A stretch of DNA of 64,000 bases from Caldilineaceae bacterium bin5. Its GTDB lineage: Bacteria; Chloroflexota; Anaerolineae; Caldilineales; Caldilineaceae. The first letter of the stretch is position 1, and each line of letters begins with the position of its first letter. The translations under genes and the position numbers were made by a program. The stretch lies in the NCBI GenBank assembly GCA_002238445.1, contig MPML01000003.1, forward strand, positions 124,001 through 188,000. Reading direction: 5' to 3'. This document shows positions 8,490-16,392 of this stretch, in pieces. Under the pieces are notes generated by a model, which searched no databases, was not told the DNA's origin, and saw only the letters and a program-made list of their open reading frames with translations.

Positions 8490-9629
8490 ATGCAGATCAC
8501 CGATGTCCGCACCATTTTTGTAGACCGCTATCTGTTCGTAGAGGTGGACACCGACGCCGGCATCACCGGTCTGGGCGAATCCGGCGCCTGGGGTTTTCTT
8601 GAGGCATCTGCCGGCGCGGTTGAGACCTTCAAACGCTACCTGATCGGTCAGAACCCGCTGCGGATCGAGCACCACTGGCAGTACCTGTACCGCTGGAGCC
8701 ACTTTCGCGGCGCCGCGGTTATGGGCGCGCTCAGCGCAGTCGACATCGCCCTCTGGGACATCGCCGGCAAGCACTTCGGCGTGCCAGCCTACCAGCTTCT
8801 CGGCGGGAAAGTGCGCGATAAGGCCCGTGTCTACTATCACGTCTTTGGCCAGACTAAGGAAGAGCTGATCGCCGGATGCGTTGACGCTAAAGAGCGGGGC
8901 TTCACCGCCGTCGGACATCTGACGCCCTTCCTCGACGACAGCCGCGACCTGCCTTACTTCAAGACCCACGTCGACATGATCGAGGACGCCATCGAGACCG
9001 TGGCTGCCTACCGGCAGGCGGTCGGACGCGACGTCGACCTGTGCATCGAGATCCACCGCCGCCTGACTCCCAGCGAGGCTATTGTCTTGGGGCGGGGCAT
9101 CGAGCCCTACCATCCCTTCTTCTACGAGGACCCGGTCACGCCGGACAATCTGGATGAGATGGCGCTAGTGGCGTCGAAAATCGGGATTCCTATCGCGACC
9201 GGCGAACGCCTGCACAGCATCTGGGAGTTCCAGGCACTCTTGCAACGCGGCGCCGTGCAATTTGTCCGACCGGACGTCTGCATGGTCGGCGGCTTGAGCC
9301 ACGCCAAGAAGATTGCAGCCCTGGCCGAAGCGTTTCATGTACAAGTAGTTCCGCACAATCCGCTCAGCCCGGTCAGCACCGCCGCCTGCATTCAACTGGC
9401 CGCCTGTATTCCAAATTTTGCCTTGCAGGAGTACCCCACGGGTGAGGACGAACCGCCCAAGAGCGAGATCGTCAAGAGCGCTCTGACCCAGGAGGACGGC
9501 TTCCTCATCATCCCCGACGCGCCCGGTATCGGCATCGAACTGGTCTCGGACGCAGCCGAGCGTCATCCCTACGTCCCACGGGCGGTGCAGACGCGTCTTC
9601 ATGCCGACGGTTCAGTGGTGGATCAGTAA
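8490..9629 (+). CDS. Mandelate racemase/muconate lactonizing enzyme family, sugar-acid dehydratase-like
   Basis: The 379-residue protein has the two-domain enolase-superfamily layout. An N-terminal capping domain is followed by a barrel with metal ligands in VDLCIEIH, FFYEDPV and ATGERL. A likely catalytic His lies in VVPHNPLSPVS near residue 290. The Asp-x-His arrangement after the second barrel strand and the HNP segment resemble D-galactonate and D-mannonate dehydratase subgroups rather than racemases with Lys-x-Lys. The reaction would then be dehydration of an acid sugar to a 2-keto-3-deoxy acid. It starts 12 bases after the sulfatase stop and is the last gene of the cluster, converging on the HAD gene. 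Confidence 0.88.
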   Translation: MQITDVRTIFVDRYLFVEVDTDAGITGLGESGAWGFLEASAGAVETFKRYLIGQNPLRIEHHWQYLYRWSHFRGAAVMGALSAVDIALWDIAGKHFGVPAYQLLGGKVRDKARVYYHVFGQTKEELIAGCVDAKERGFTAVGHLTPFLDDSRDLPYFKTHVDMIEDAIETVAAYRQAVGRDVDLCIEIHRRLTPSEAIVLGRGIEPYHPFFYEDPVTPDNLDEMALVASKIGIPIATGERLHSIWEFQALLQRGAVQFVRPDVCMVGGLSHAKKIAALAEAFHVQVVPHNPLSPVSTAACIQLAACIPNFALQEYPTGEDEPPKSEIVKSALTQEDGFLIIPDAPGIGIELVSDAAERHPYVPRAVQTRLHADGSVVDQ

Positions 9630-9700
9630 GACCTGCGCCATTCCGCCCGTAAGCTGGTAGACCCTCTTGGTCTCCTGTTATCTGACACAATCGCACAATG

Positions 9701-10558
9701 TCAATTGGGACGCCGCAGTGCGAACCGTCGGACTGCCCAGGCCACCCCTTCATCATCATTGGACGGGCCGACGACAGTGGCTGCAGCTTTCACCTCAGGC
9801 GTCGCGTTACCCATCGCCGCGCTAACACCGGCCGCGGCGAACATCGGCATGTCGTTGGTGTTGTCGCCAATCGCGAGCGTCTGGGCGAGAGGAATCTCCA
9901 GTTTTCTTGCAACGAATTCCAGCGCCGAGCCCTTGTCAGCCTCTCGCGGAAATACGCACAACGAGTGCACACGCCCGGCCGGCTCGTAATACGTCTCAGT
10001 TCGGCAGTCCTGTGGGAACTGTTCCGTCAGCCCTTGCACCGCGGCAATAGCCTCCGGTTCGTGAAGGAGCATTCGCATCGGGTCGCCAACCAATGCCTCT
10101 TCATTTGTTGACACAATAACCAAGCTGGGCAGATCCGGCTTCCCTTCCCTGCCTACGTCTGACCAGTGCTCAATTGGCCCGAGGGGCTGCCCGGGCCGCT
10201 GCCTCAAGTAACTCAGATTGCCGACACTTGTGCTCACCTCCCAGCCATGCTCATCCGCGAGCCGGGCAACCGAACGGGCGACCTCCATCGGAATCGTGAA
10301 TGACGCCCACACCGGCCCTTCGGGCGACGCAAATATCTGCGCGCCGTTTGTACAGATGACCGGGTCGCCAAAGCCCCAAGCCTTGCAAAGTTTGCGCACG
10401 CCGCCGATGTTGCGGGTTGTATTTATGACAACCCTCACACCCAATCCGTTAGCGCTCTGCAACAGCCGCACGCCTTCAGGCGCGGGCGTGCTATCACTGC
10501 GAAACAGTGTGCCATCAAGATCGACCGAGATGAGTCGAATGGGGTAGTTCAAGTTCAA
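9701..10558 (-). CDS. Cof-type HAD-superfamily phosphatase
   Basis: The protein has the HAD motifs in order: DLDGTLF (motif I, nucleophile Asp), INTTRN (motif II Thr), a Lys in DKGSALEF (motif III), and GDNTNDMPMF (motif IV). The long cap between motifs II and III is typical of Cof/IIB phosphatases of sugar phosphates and cofactors. I favour the TTG at 10558, because GAAAGG lies about 6 bases upstream and motif I then begins near residue 13 as usual, giving 285 residues. The frame is open to an ATG at 10615, which would add 19 residues without family resemblance. The substrate is unknown. Confidence 0.85.
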   Translation of the reverse strand: MNLNYPIRLISVDLDGTLFRSDSTPAPEGVRLLQSANGLGVRVVINTTRNIGGVRKLCKAWGFGDPVICTNGAQIFASPEGPVWASFTIPMEVARSVARLADEHGWEVSTSVGNLSYLRQRPGQPLGPIEHWSDVGREGKPDLPSLVIVSTNEEALVGDPMRMLLHEPEAIAAVQGLTEQFPQDCRTETYYEPAGRVHSLCVFPREADKGSALEFVARKLEIPLAQTLAIGDNTNDMPMFAAAGVSAAMGNATPEVKAAATVVGPSNDDEGVAWAVRRFALRRPN

Positions 10559-10615
10559 TCGTATCCTTTCAAAAGCAACTGAGAACAGAAAGTTGCGCAG
10601 ATGCAACCTTCTCAA

Positions 10616-11050
10616 TGACTGAAGTGATTAGGAGACCTGTGTCTCCTTCCGTCTCTCCAACAATCTGGTGAACTTTCAATTGAACTTGGCGCGCTGCCAT
10701 CTAAAGTGCATAATTCCCTACTCCTGTGTGTCGTGCATCCCCCTTCCCACCGTGGATGGCTATGCAACCAACTTTTTCAGCAACGACCTTCATTTCTTGT
10801 AAAGGTTGGGTCAATCCAGCGTTTTTTCTAGCTTTTTCCTTCTGTGCAGCACACCTGTATGAGGTGGCAATCCTTCCGTTGGAGTTGCAACCCCCTGGAA
10901 TCGTAGCTACAATCAAGACAGGAGACAAGGGAAGGACATGCGAGAGACTTCTGAAAGTGCTGCGCCAAATACATGCCGACTGTGCGCTGTTAAATCGACG
11001 ACTTTGCATTAAGCGTTCGCTCGTTTGGCGCACTCTCTGAAAGGTAGAAA
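10616..11050. other. Intergenic region with no gene seen
   Basis: This lies between the divergent HAD and DUF433 genes. Open frames on both strands overlap here but have no family resemblance. No tRNA or riboswitch pattern was recognised. GAAAGG just before 11051 is the likely ribosome binding site of the antitoxin. Confidence 0.4.
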
Positions 11051-11281
11051 ATGGAAGCGTTTCCAAGAATCACTCTTGACCCATCCGTGATGGGAGGCAA
11101 AGCATGCATTCGGGGGCTGCGTGTGACGGCCGGAACCCTCGTCGGCCTCTTGGCAGCCGGGAGGTCTGCCGAGGAGATTTTGGCAGCCTACCCGTATCTT
11201 GAGCGGGAAGATATCGACCAATCTCTTGCTTATGCGGCATGGAGGCTGGAAGAGCGCGAAGTTCCGCTTTCCATTCCATGA
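11051..11281 (+). CDS. DUF433 family antitoxin (VapB45-like)
   Basis: The 76-residue protein has the DUF433 pattern: ITLDPSVMGGKACIRGLRVT, then VGLLAAGRSAEEILAAYP and EDIDQSLAYAAW. This is a small helix-turn-helix-like fold that usually acts as the antitoxin partner of DUF5615 PIN-like toxins. The ATG at 11051 is preceded by GAAAGG. The stop codon overlaps the start of the next gene in ATGA (11278-11281), so the pair is probably translationally coupled. In such pairs the antitoxin usually represses its own promoter, but no operator could be identified here. Confidence 0.9.
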   Translation: MEAFPRITLDPSVMGGKACIRGLRVTAGTLVGLLAAGRSAEEILAAYPYLEREDIDQSLAYAAWRLEEREVPLSIP

Positions 11282-11652
11282 CCGTGAAACTTGTGGTCGA
11301 CATGAACCCGTCGCCTGATTGGATTTCTCTGCTGGAGAACCATGGATGGTCGGCAGTTCATCTGTCCAGGATCGGCGACCCGCGGGCCAGTGACGCTACG
11401 ATTATAGAATGGACCGTAACCCACGAAAGTGTTGTATTTACACACGATTTTGATTTTGGCGCATTACTGGCATTGTCCCGTGCAACGGGACCAAGTGTAA
11501 TTCAGGTTCGGGCTGTCGACGTAATGCCGGATAGTCTCGGTGACGCTGTTCTCGCTGCACTTCGGCAACATGAGGCCGATCTCTCATCCGGCGCATTGGT
11601 TGTCGTAGACGAGAGCAGGAGCCGGGTCAGGCTTCTTCCTATCGGGCGTTAA
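11278..11652 (+). CDS. DUF5615 PIN-like toxin
   Basis: The 124-residue protein starts at the ATG overlapping the DUF433 stop, as MTVKLVVDMNPSPDW. It follows the DUF5615 layout: an N-terminal KLVVDMN strand with an Asp, then GDPRASDATIIEW and VVFTHDFDFGAL, giving the conserved acidic residues expected for a PIN-like nuclease site. Members are predicted RNases of VapC45-type toxin-antitoxin modules. The assignment as toxin rests on family and context; the RNA target is unknown. An in-frame ATG at 11239 exists but would overlap the antitoxin extensively. Confidence 0.88.
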   Translation: MTVKLVVDMNPSPDWISLLENHGWSAVHLSRIGDPRASDATIIEWTVTHESVVFTHDFDFGALLALSRATGPSVIQVRAVDVMPDSLGDAVLAALRQHEADLSSGALVVVDESRSRVRLLPIGR

Positions 11653-11758
11653 GTTTGCATAGAGAAATTCCTGCCCTCCTCACTCTTACGAGATTGCTTC
11701 CAAGTGTAAACACAAGGTTGCACTCGCAACATAAGGAGAAATATAAGCGCCTCGCCCT
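11653..11758. other. Intergenic region with no gene seen
   Basis: Spacer between the toxin gene and the leuS promoter. An AAGGAG stretch near 11733 has no suitable start codon after it. Confidence 0.35.
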
Positions 11759-11788
11759 TTGACTGTCTAGGAAATGACGTGATATACT
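11759..11788 (+). promoter_or_regulatory. Candidate sigma-70 promoter of leuS
   Basis: TTGACT (11759-11764) and TATACT (11783-11788) are separated by 18 bases, close to consensus. Transcription would begin at about 11796-11799, leaving a leader of roughly 270 bases before leuS. It is the only good promoter-like pair I found in this intergenic region. Confidence 0.55.
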
Positions 11789-11798
11789 GGCCCCCATT

Positions 11799-11885
11799 AT
11801 GAGTAACGCAGTGATTAATTCTCGCATCCCCATCTTTTTCACCACCGACGGCAACTCCGTCGGCGGCCTCCTCGCTCTTAGCTAG
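11799..11885 (+). CDS. Possible leader peptide upstream of leuS
   Basis: A 28-codon frame starts at an ATG that nearly coincides with the predicted transcription start, so it would be translated leaderlessly. It ends SVGGLLALS, with three leucine codons (CTC, CTC, CTT) among the last five sense codons before TAG. It contains the hairpin CCGACGG-CAACT-CCGTCGG and is followed at once by a longer stem-loop. The arrangement resembles attenuation leaders that sense aminoacyl-tRNA supply. No ribosome binding site is present and the frame could be chance. Confidence 0.35.
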   Translation: MSNAVINSRIPIFFTTDGNSVGGLLALS

Positions 11886-11930
11886 CCCGCGCAAGGGAAC
11901 TGCAAACAGATTTCCCTGTGCCTGAGCGGG
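11886..11930 (+). promoter_or_regulatory. Stem-loop directly after the putative leuS leader peptide
   Basis: The 5' arm CCCGC-GCA-AGGGA (11886-11898) pairs with TCCCT-TGC-GCGGG in 11913-11930, with small bulges. It starts at the base after the TAG of the short frame. No T-run follows, so it is not a standard intrinsic terminator. Confidence 0.4.
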
Positions 11931-12070
11931 CGCAACCAATTCTTAAGACTAGCGGAACATGATTCGCAACGCCGCGCGCATGTTAGCCTTGCGTCGCATC
12001 TTCTTGTTATCATCAAAGCTACCAACAATAATCGCATTGAACTACCCCTCCGCGACAGGAGACTCTTACA

Positions 12071-14608
12071 ATGTCTGACAGGTACATACATAAAGATATC
12101 GAGGCCAAATGGCAGGCAACCTGGGAAAAACAGGGCCTCTATGACACGGTCGAAATGCCCGGTCAACCGAAATGGTATGCACTGACCATGCTGCCCTACA
12201 CATCAGGCGATCTGCATACCGGTCACTGGTATGCGATGACGCCCAGCGACGCCGCCGCCCGCTTCCGCCGCATGAACGGCTACAACGTCTTCTTCCCTAT
12301 CGGCTTCGATGCCTTCGGCCTGCCGGCAGAGAACGCCGCCATCCAGAACAACGTTCACCCTCAAAAGTGGACGTACAACAATGTCGAGCGCATGCAAGGC
12401 CAGTTGCGTCGCATGGGCGCGATGTGGGCCTGGGATAGGGAAGCCATCAGTTGTGACCCGGAATACTACAAGTGGTCCCAGTGGTTCTTCCTAAAGCTAT
12501 TCGAAATGGGGCTGGCCTACAGAGAATACGCGCCGGTCGACTGGTGCCCGAAGTGCAACACCACCTTGGCGCGCGAGCAGGTCTGGGGCGAAGACCGCCA
12601 CTGTGAACGCTGCGACACACCGGTTATCAAGAAAGATCTGAACCAGTGGAAGTTCCGCATCACCAACTACAGCGAGGAACTGCTGGACGACCTCGACAAC
12701 ATCGACTGGCCAGATCCAGTCAAGGTGATGCAGACAAACTGGATCGGTCGCAGCGACGGCGCGCAGGTGACCTTTGTCACCGAAGCAGGCGACCCGATCG
12801 AAATCTTCACAACCCGCCCCGATACTCTGTGGGGCGCGACCTTCATGGTGCTCGCGCCGGAGCACCCCCTGGTAAACAAGATCACCAGCGACGAGCAGCG
12901 CGGCGCGGTCGATGAATGCGTGGAACAGGCGAGCCGCCTGGACGAGATCGCCCGCACCGCCGAAGACAAAGAGAAGACAGGCGTGTTCACCGGCGGCTAC
13001 GCCATCAATCCAGTCAACGGCGAACGGATTCCGGTCTGGATCGCCGACTATGTACTGATGGGCTATGGCACCGGCGCCATCATGGCCGTACCGGGCCATG
13101 ACGAACGCGACTTCGAGTTCGCTAAGAAGTTCGACCTGCCAATCCAGCTGGTTGTCCAACCGCCCCCGGACAGCGATGCCGGTCACGTTCGCACTGCCGA
13201 CGACCTGGAATCTGCCTGGCCCGGCGAAGGCGTGATGATAAACTCCGGGCCGATAAACGGCACGCCCGTCGGCAAAGAAGAAGGTGAGAGCGTAAAGGCA
13301 GCAATTGCCTGGCTGGAGGAAAAAGAGAAGGGCGTCGGCGCCGTCAACTACCGCCTGCGCGACTGGCTGATCAGCCGCCAGCGCATGTGGGGCACGCCCA
13401 TCCCCATGATCTTCTGCGCCAGTTGCGGCACCGTTCCCGTCCCCTACGCAGACCTGCCAGTTCGTCTGCCCGACGACGCCCAGTTCAAGCCTACCGGCGA
13501 GAGCCCGCTCAACTATCACGAAGGCTTCCGCTACGTCAAATGTCCGCAATGTCAGGGCAATGCCGAGCGCGAAACGGACACGATGGACACATTTATGTGC
13601 TCCAGCTGGTACCAGTACGCATACGTAGATCCCTACCACAAGGCGGGCGCGCCGTTGGCAGTTGACGACATGCCCTGGGACGGCGAACGCGGCAGCTACT
13701 GGCTGCCCGTCGACCAGTACACCGGCGGCATCGAACACGCCACCATGCATCTGCTCTATACGCGCTTCTTCACCAAAGCGTTGCGAGATATGGGCGTAGT
13801 CGACTTTGACGAACCGATGCTGCGCCTGTTCAACCAGGGAATCATCCTCGGTCCTGACGGCGAGCGCATGTCCAAGAGCCGCGGCAACGTCGTCAACCCG
13901 GACGAATATGTCGACAAGTACGGCGCCGACACAGTTCGGGGCTATCTGATGTTTATCGGCCCGTGGGAGCATGGGGGGCCGTGGGATCCAAGTGCAATTG
14001 AAGGAGTGAGCCGGTTTCTCTACCGCGTGTGGAGCGTCATTCTGGGCGAACCAGGTTCGAATGGCGCTGGAGGCCCGGCCACCGAAGAAGACGTTCGGGG
14101 CTTGGAGCGCAAGCTGCACCAGACGATCCTGAAAGTGTCGGAAGACTTCGGTAGCTTCCGCTTCAATACGGCCATTGCCGCGCTGATGGAGTTAAACAAC
14201 TATCTGATCAGAGTCAAGCAGACCTTTGCCAGTTCTCAGAGCGTCGGCGCAGAGCATGGCATTTGGCAGGAGTCTGTACGGGCCCTGCTGTTGATGATGG
14301 CGCCGGTATTCCCCCATGTCAGCGAGGAACTGTGGCAGAGGTTAGCGGACGGCAGCGAGGCCAGGAGCATTCACCTGCAGAGCTGGCCCCAGGCCGACCC
14401 GCAGAAGGCCAAAGAGGACGAAATCACCGTCGTCGTCCAGGTTAACGGTCGCGTGCGCGACAAACTTAACGTCGCACCCAATACTGCCAAAGAGAAGCTG
14501 GAGCAGATGGCGCTCGCCTCAGACAACGTGCAGAAGTGGATGAACGGCAAGCAAATACGCAAAGTCGTTGTAGTTGCCGATAAACTGGTAAACATCGTGA
14601 TAGGTTAG
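12071..14608 (+). CDS. leuS: Leucyl-tRNA synthetase
   Basis: The 845-residue protein is a full-length class I leucyl-tRNA synthetase that charges tRNA-Leu. It has the HIGH-type motif HTGH at residues 49-52, a Zn-binding-like cysteine cluster WCPKCN...CERCD at about 158-180, and an editing CP1 domain containing FTTRPDTLWGATFM. The KMSKS-type loop ERMSKSRGN lies at about 600, followed by an anticodon-binding C-terminus ending in VVVADKLVNIVIG. The start at 12071 is preceded by AGGAG. A thiamine-binding protein gene follows after 4 bases, so the operon is leuS, MTH1187-like gene, HIT gene, ending at the terminator at 15292. Confidence 0.98.
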   Translation: MSDRYIHKDIEAKWQATWEKQGLYDTVEMPGQPKWYALTMLPYTSGDLHTGHWYAMTPSDAAARFRRMNGYNVFFPIGFDAFGLPAENAAIQNNVHPQKWTYNNVERMQGQLRRMGAMWAWDREAISCDPEYYKWSQWFFLKLFEMGLAYREYAPVDWCPKCNTTLAREQVWGEDRHCERCDTPVIKKDLNQWKFRITNYSEELLDDLDNIDWPDPVKVMQTNWIGRSDGAQVTFVTEAGDPIEIFTTRPDTLWGATFMVLAPEHPLVNKITSDEQRGAVDECVEQASRLDEIARTAEDKEKTGVFTGGYAINPVNGERIPVWIADYVLMGYGTGAIMAVPGHDERDFEFAKKFDLPIQLVVQPPPDSDAGHVRTADDLESAWPGEGVMINSGPINGTPVGKEEGESVKAAIAWLEEKEKGVGAVNYRLRDWLISRQRMWGTPIPMIFCASCGTVPVPYADLPVRLPDDAQFKPTGESPLNYHEGFRYVKCPQCQGNAERETDTMDTFMCSSWYQYAYVDPYHKAGAPLAVDDMPWDGERGSYWLPVDQYTGGIEHATMHLLYTRFFTKALRDMGVVDFDEPMLRLFNQGIILGPDGERMSKSRGNVVNPDEYVDKYGADTVRGYLMFIGPWEHGGPWDPSAIEGVSRFLYRVWSVILGEPGSNGAGGPATEEDVRGLERKLHQTILKVSEDFGSFRFNTAIAALMELNNYLIRVKQTFASSQSVGAEHGIWQESVRALLLMMAPVFPHVSEELWQRLADGSEARSIHLQSWPQADPQKAKEDEITVVVQVNGRVRDKLNVAPNTAKEKLEQMALASDNVQKWMNGKQIRKVVVVADKLVNIVIG

Positions 14609-14612
14609 CACA

Positions 14613-14924
14613 ATGAGAGTAATGATAGATCTTTGCGTCGTCCCTATCGGCGTAGGCGTCTCAGTGTCCGAATACATTGCCGCCTGTGAGCGAATTCTCG
14701 ACGAAGAAGGACTGTGCCACCAGATGCATGCATACGGCACAAACGTGGAAGGGGAGTGGGACGAAGTTTTCGCTGCCGTGAAGCGTTGCCATGAAGTCGT
14801 GCATCAAATGGGCGCGCCCCGCATCTCAACCAGCCTGAAGATTGGCACGCGCAGCGACCGCAAACAAAGCATGCAGGACAAGATCGACAGCGTCAATAGA
14901 AAGTTAGAACGAGGTGGCACATGA
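14613..14924 (+). CDS. MTH1187 family thiamine-binding protein (DUF77)
   Basis: The 103-residue protein resembles the MTH1187/YkoF-like thiamine-binding family. It has an N-terminal MIDLCVVPIGVGVSVSEYI segment, a central LCHQMHAYGTNVEGEW segment, and a conserved RISTSLKIGTRSD segment near the C-terminus. These small ferredoxin-like-fold proteins bind thiamine or its hydroxymethylpyrimidine moiety; the physiological role is not settled. It starts 4 bases after leuS and its stop overlaps the HIT gene in ATGA. Confidence 0.9.
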   Translation: MRVMIDLCVVPIGVGVSVSEYIAACERILDEEGLCHQMHAYGTNVEGEWDEVFAAVKRCHEVVHQMGAPRISTSLKIGTRSDRKQSMQDKIDSVNRKLERGGT

Positions 14925-15271
14925 GCGATGACTGCATTTTCTGCAAAATCGTGGCGGCGGAAATTCCCTCCCATCAGTTCTATCAAGACGAACTGGTTAC
15001 TGCATTCCAGGACATCTCGGAACAGGCGCCGGTCCATATCTTGATCGTTCCGAATCAGCACTTCAATGATGTCGGAGAAATGGGTGACGCCCAGGCGGAA
15101 ATCCTTGGGCGAATTATGCAGGTCGCTTCACAGCTGGCTGTGCAACAAGGAGCAGCGTCCGAAGGATGGCGCCTCGTTACAAACGTCGGTAGAAACGGCG
15201 GCCAGGAAGTCTTCCACACCCATTTTCACCTTCTGGGAGGGCGTCCGCTCGGTCCGCTCCTGACGCGCTGA
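14921..15271 (+). CDS. HIT family nucleotide-binding protein (Hint-like)
   Basis: The 116-residue protein carries the histidine triad motif HTHFHLLGG near the C-terminus, the N-terminal CIFCKIVAAEIPS segment and HILIVPNQHF. These are typical of bacterial HinT-type nucleoside phosphoramidate hydrolases. The two N-terminal cysteines (CIFC) may bind zinc together with a histidine. The start overlaps the preceding stop by four bases (ATGA). It is the last gene of the leuS operon. Confidence 0.95.
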   Translation: MSDDCIFCKIVAAEIPSHQFYQDELVTAFQDISEQAPVHILIVPNQHFNDVGEMGDAQAEILGRIMQVASQLAVQQGAASEGWRLVTNVGRNGGQEVFHTHFHLLGGRPLGPLLTR

Positions 15272-15291
15272 ACAGAACGAATCTCTGCAAC

Positions 15292-15335
15292 AAAAAAGCT
15301 GAAGCACGACGGATAACGCCGCGCTTCAGCTTTTT
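15292..15335 (+). terminator. Rho-independent terminator of the leuS operon
   Basis: AAAAAAGCTGAAGC (15292-15305) pairs with GCTTCAGCTTTTT (15323-15335) around a 17-base loop, and the descending arm ends in a T-run followed by C. It lies 20 bases after the HIT stop. The A-rich 5' side means it could also act on the opposite strand. Confidence 0.85.
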
Positions 15336-15338
15336 CTA

Positions 15339-15640
15339 GATTCGACGTAACTACTCAGCCGCAACTGATTCGCAACCCTGAACGAGGCGAGCAAAGGTGT
15401 CTTTTCTCCCCTCATTGTTGTATTTTGGGCGGTCGGCCGCAAGCGGCCTCCCTTGTGCAGGGGCTGCGCCCCCGCAACGCCCCCCTACAAAGACATGCCT
15501 AACCGACCGTGTGCCTTCTTCGCAACGTATCGGCTGGCGAGCATGGCGGCGGCTGTACACCAGTTGCGTCACCCAGAGCCTGAATGGTTCCAAGGATGAC
15601 TGGCTGGTCAACTACTGTGGCTTAGTAGTTACGATTCGAC
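15339..15640 (+). mobile_element. MITE, repeat copy B, with 8-bp target duplication
   Basis: The element runs from GTAACTACTCAGCC (15347-15360) to GGCTTAGTAGTTAC (15619-15632), terminal inverted repeats with one mismatch. It is flanked on both sides by the octamer GATTCGAC (15339-15346 and 15633-15640), a perfect target-site duplication. At 286 bases without a transposase frame, it is a non-autonomous element. Ends beginning GTAA and 8-bp duplications are characteristic of the IS66 family, so mobilisation by an IS66-type transposase is the best guess. Internally it has hairpins GGCCGC-AA-GCGGCC and GGGGC-TGC-GCCCC. Confidence 0.88.
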
Positions 15641-15717
15641 GTATTCGGGCGCCTTCGAACAAAATGGTTTCTGCAGGTACGGGGTATTTGGAACCGCCGC
15701 TTCCAGATGCCGCGCCG

Positions 15718-16368
15718 CTACTTCACCACCGCCATCGCCAACCCGTCAGAGTAGGGAACCACCGTGCTGGCCAGTCGCCCGTTCTGGCTGAGAGCACTTG
15801 CAAATTTACGCATACCTTGCACCCAGTCCGAATCCTGCCTGTCAGGATCCACCAGGCTCCCACCCATACTTACATTGTCGCCCACAATGACCGTGCCGGG
15901 CCGGCTGTACTTGAGCGAAAAATCGAGGTATGCCGGGTAGTTGTTCTTATCGGCATCAATGAAGACCAGGTCGAACGGTGCTTCATCCACCAAATCAGGT
16001 AAAGTGTCCAGCGCCGGACCGACCCGAACCTCAATCTTGTCGGCCAATCCCATCCGCTGCCACTGTTTGCAGGCAAAATCAGCGTGCTTCTGCTCCAGTT
16101 CCAGTCCGATCAGCTTGCCGCCTTCCGGCAACGCCCGTGCGATCCATGCCCCGCTATAGCCGCCCAATACACCAATTTCCAGGGCCTTCTTCGCGCCGGT
16201 CAGTTGAACCAGTAGCTGCAGAAATTTGCCTTGCTCAGGACCAATGCTTATGCTTGGCAGGCCCTCAGATTTCGCCTCGGCTTGCAATCGCGACAGCTCT
16301 TCGTCGTCGCTGTGAAACAACTCCCGTATGAACTCCTGATAGGGATCAACTTCCGTCAATTTGGACAT
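15718..16368 (-). CDS. SAM-dependent O-methyltransferase (CCoAOMT-like family 3)
   Basis: The 216-residue protein is a class I methyltransferase of the caffeoyl-CoA/catechol O-methyltransferase type. Motif I is ALEIGVLGGYSG, the acidic end of strand 2 is LIGLELE, and the metal and substrate region includes FDLVFIDADKNNYPAYL and VGDNVSMGG. The substrate in bacteria is usually unknown. The start MSKLTEVDPYQ at 16368 lies 24 bases after the radA stop, on the same strand, so the two may be co-transcribed. Confidence 0.9.
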   Translation of the reverse strand: MSKLTEVDPYQEFIRELFHSDDEELSRLQAEAKSEGLPSISIGPEQGKFLQLLVQLTGAKKALEIGVLGGYSGAWIARALPEGGKLIGLELEQKHADFACKQWQRMGLADKIEVRVGPALDTLPDLVDEAPFDLVFIDADKNNYPAYLDFSLKYSRPGTVIVGDNVSMGGSLVDPDRQDSDWVQGMRKFASALSQNGRLASTVVPYSDGLAMAVVK

Positions 16369-16392
16369 CAGATTACTCCATTAGATGGCGTT

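Noticed and set aside
10616-11050. tRNA or riboswitch between the HAD gene and the antitoxin
   Set aside because: No cloverleaf, CCA end or known aptamer motif could be recognised by eye.
11842-11860. Intrinsic terminator at the CCGACGG-CCGTCGG hairpin
   Set aside because: No T-run follows on either strand; the hairpin lies inside the possible leader peptide frame.
11789-12070. T-box riboswitch upstream of leuS
   Set aside because: The conserved T-box sequence around AGGGTGGNACCGCG is not present in the leader, and the visible stems do not form the expected antiterminator.
12497-14119. 540-codon minus-strand frame inside leuS
   Set aside because: It lies opposite a confirmed leucyl-tRNA synthetase and reflects codon bias of that gene.
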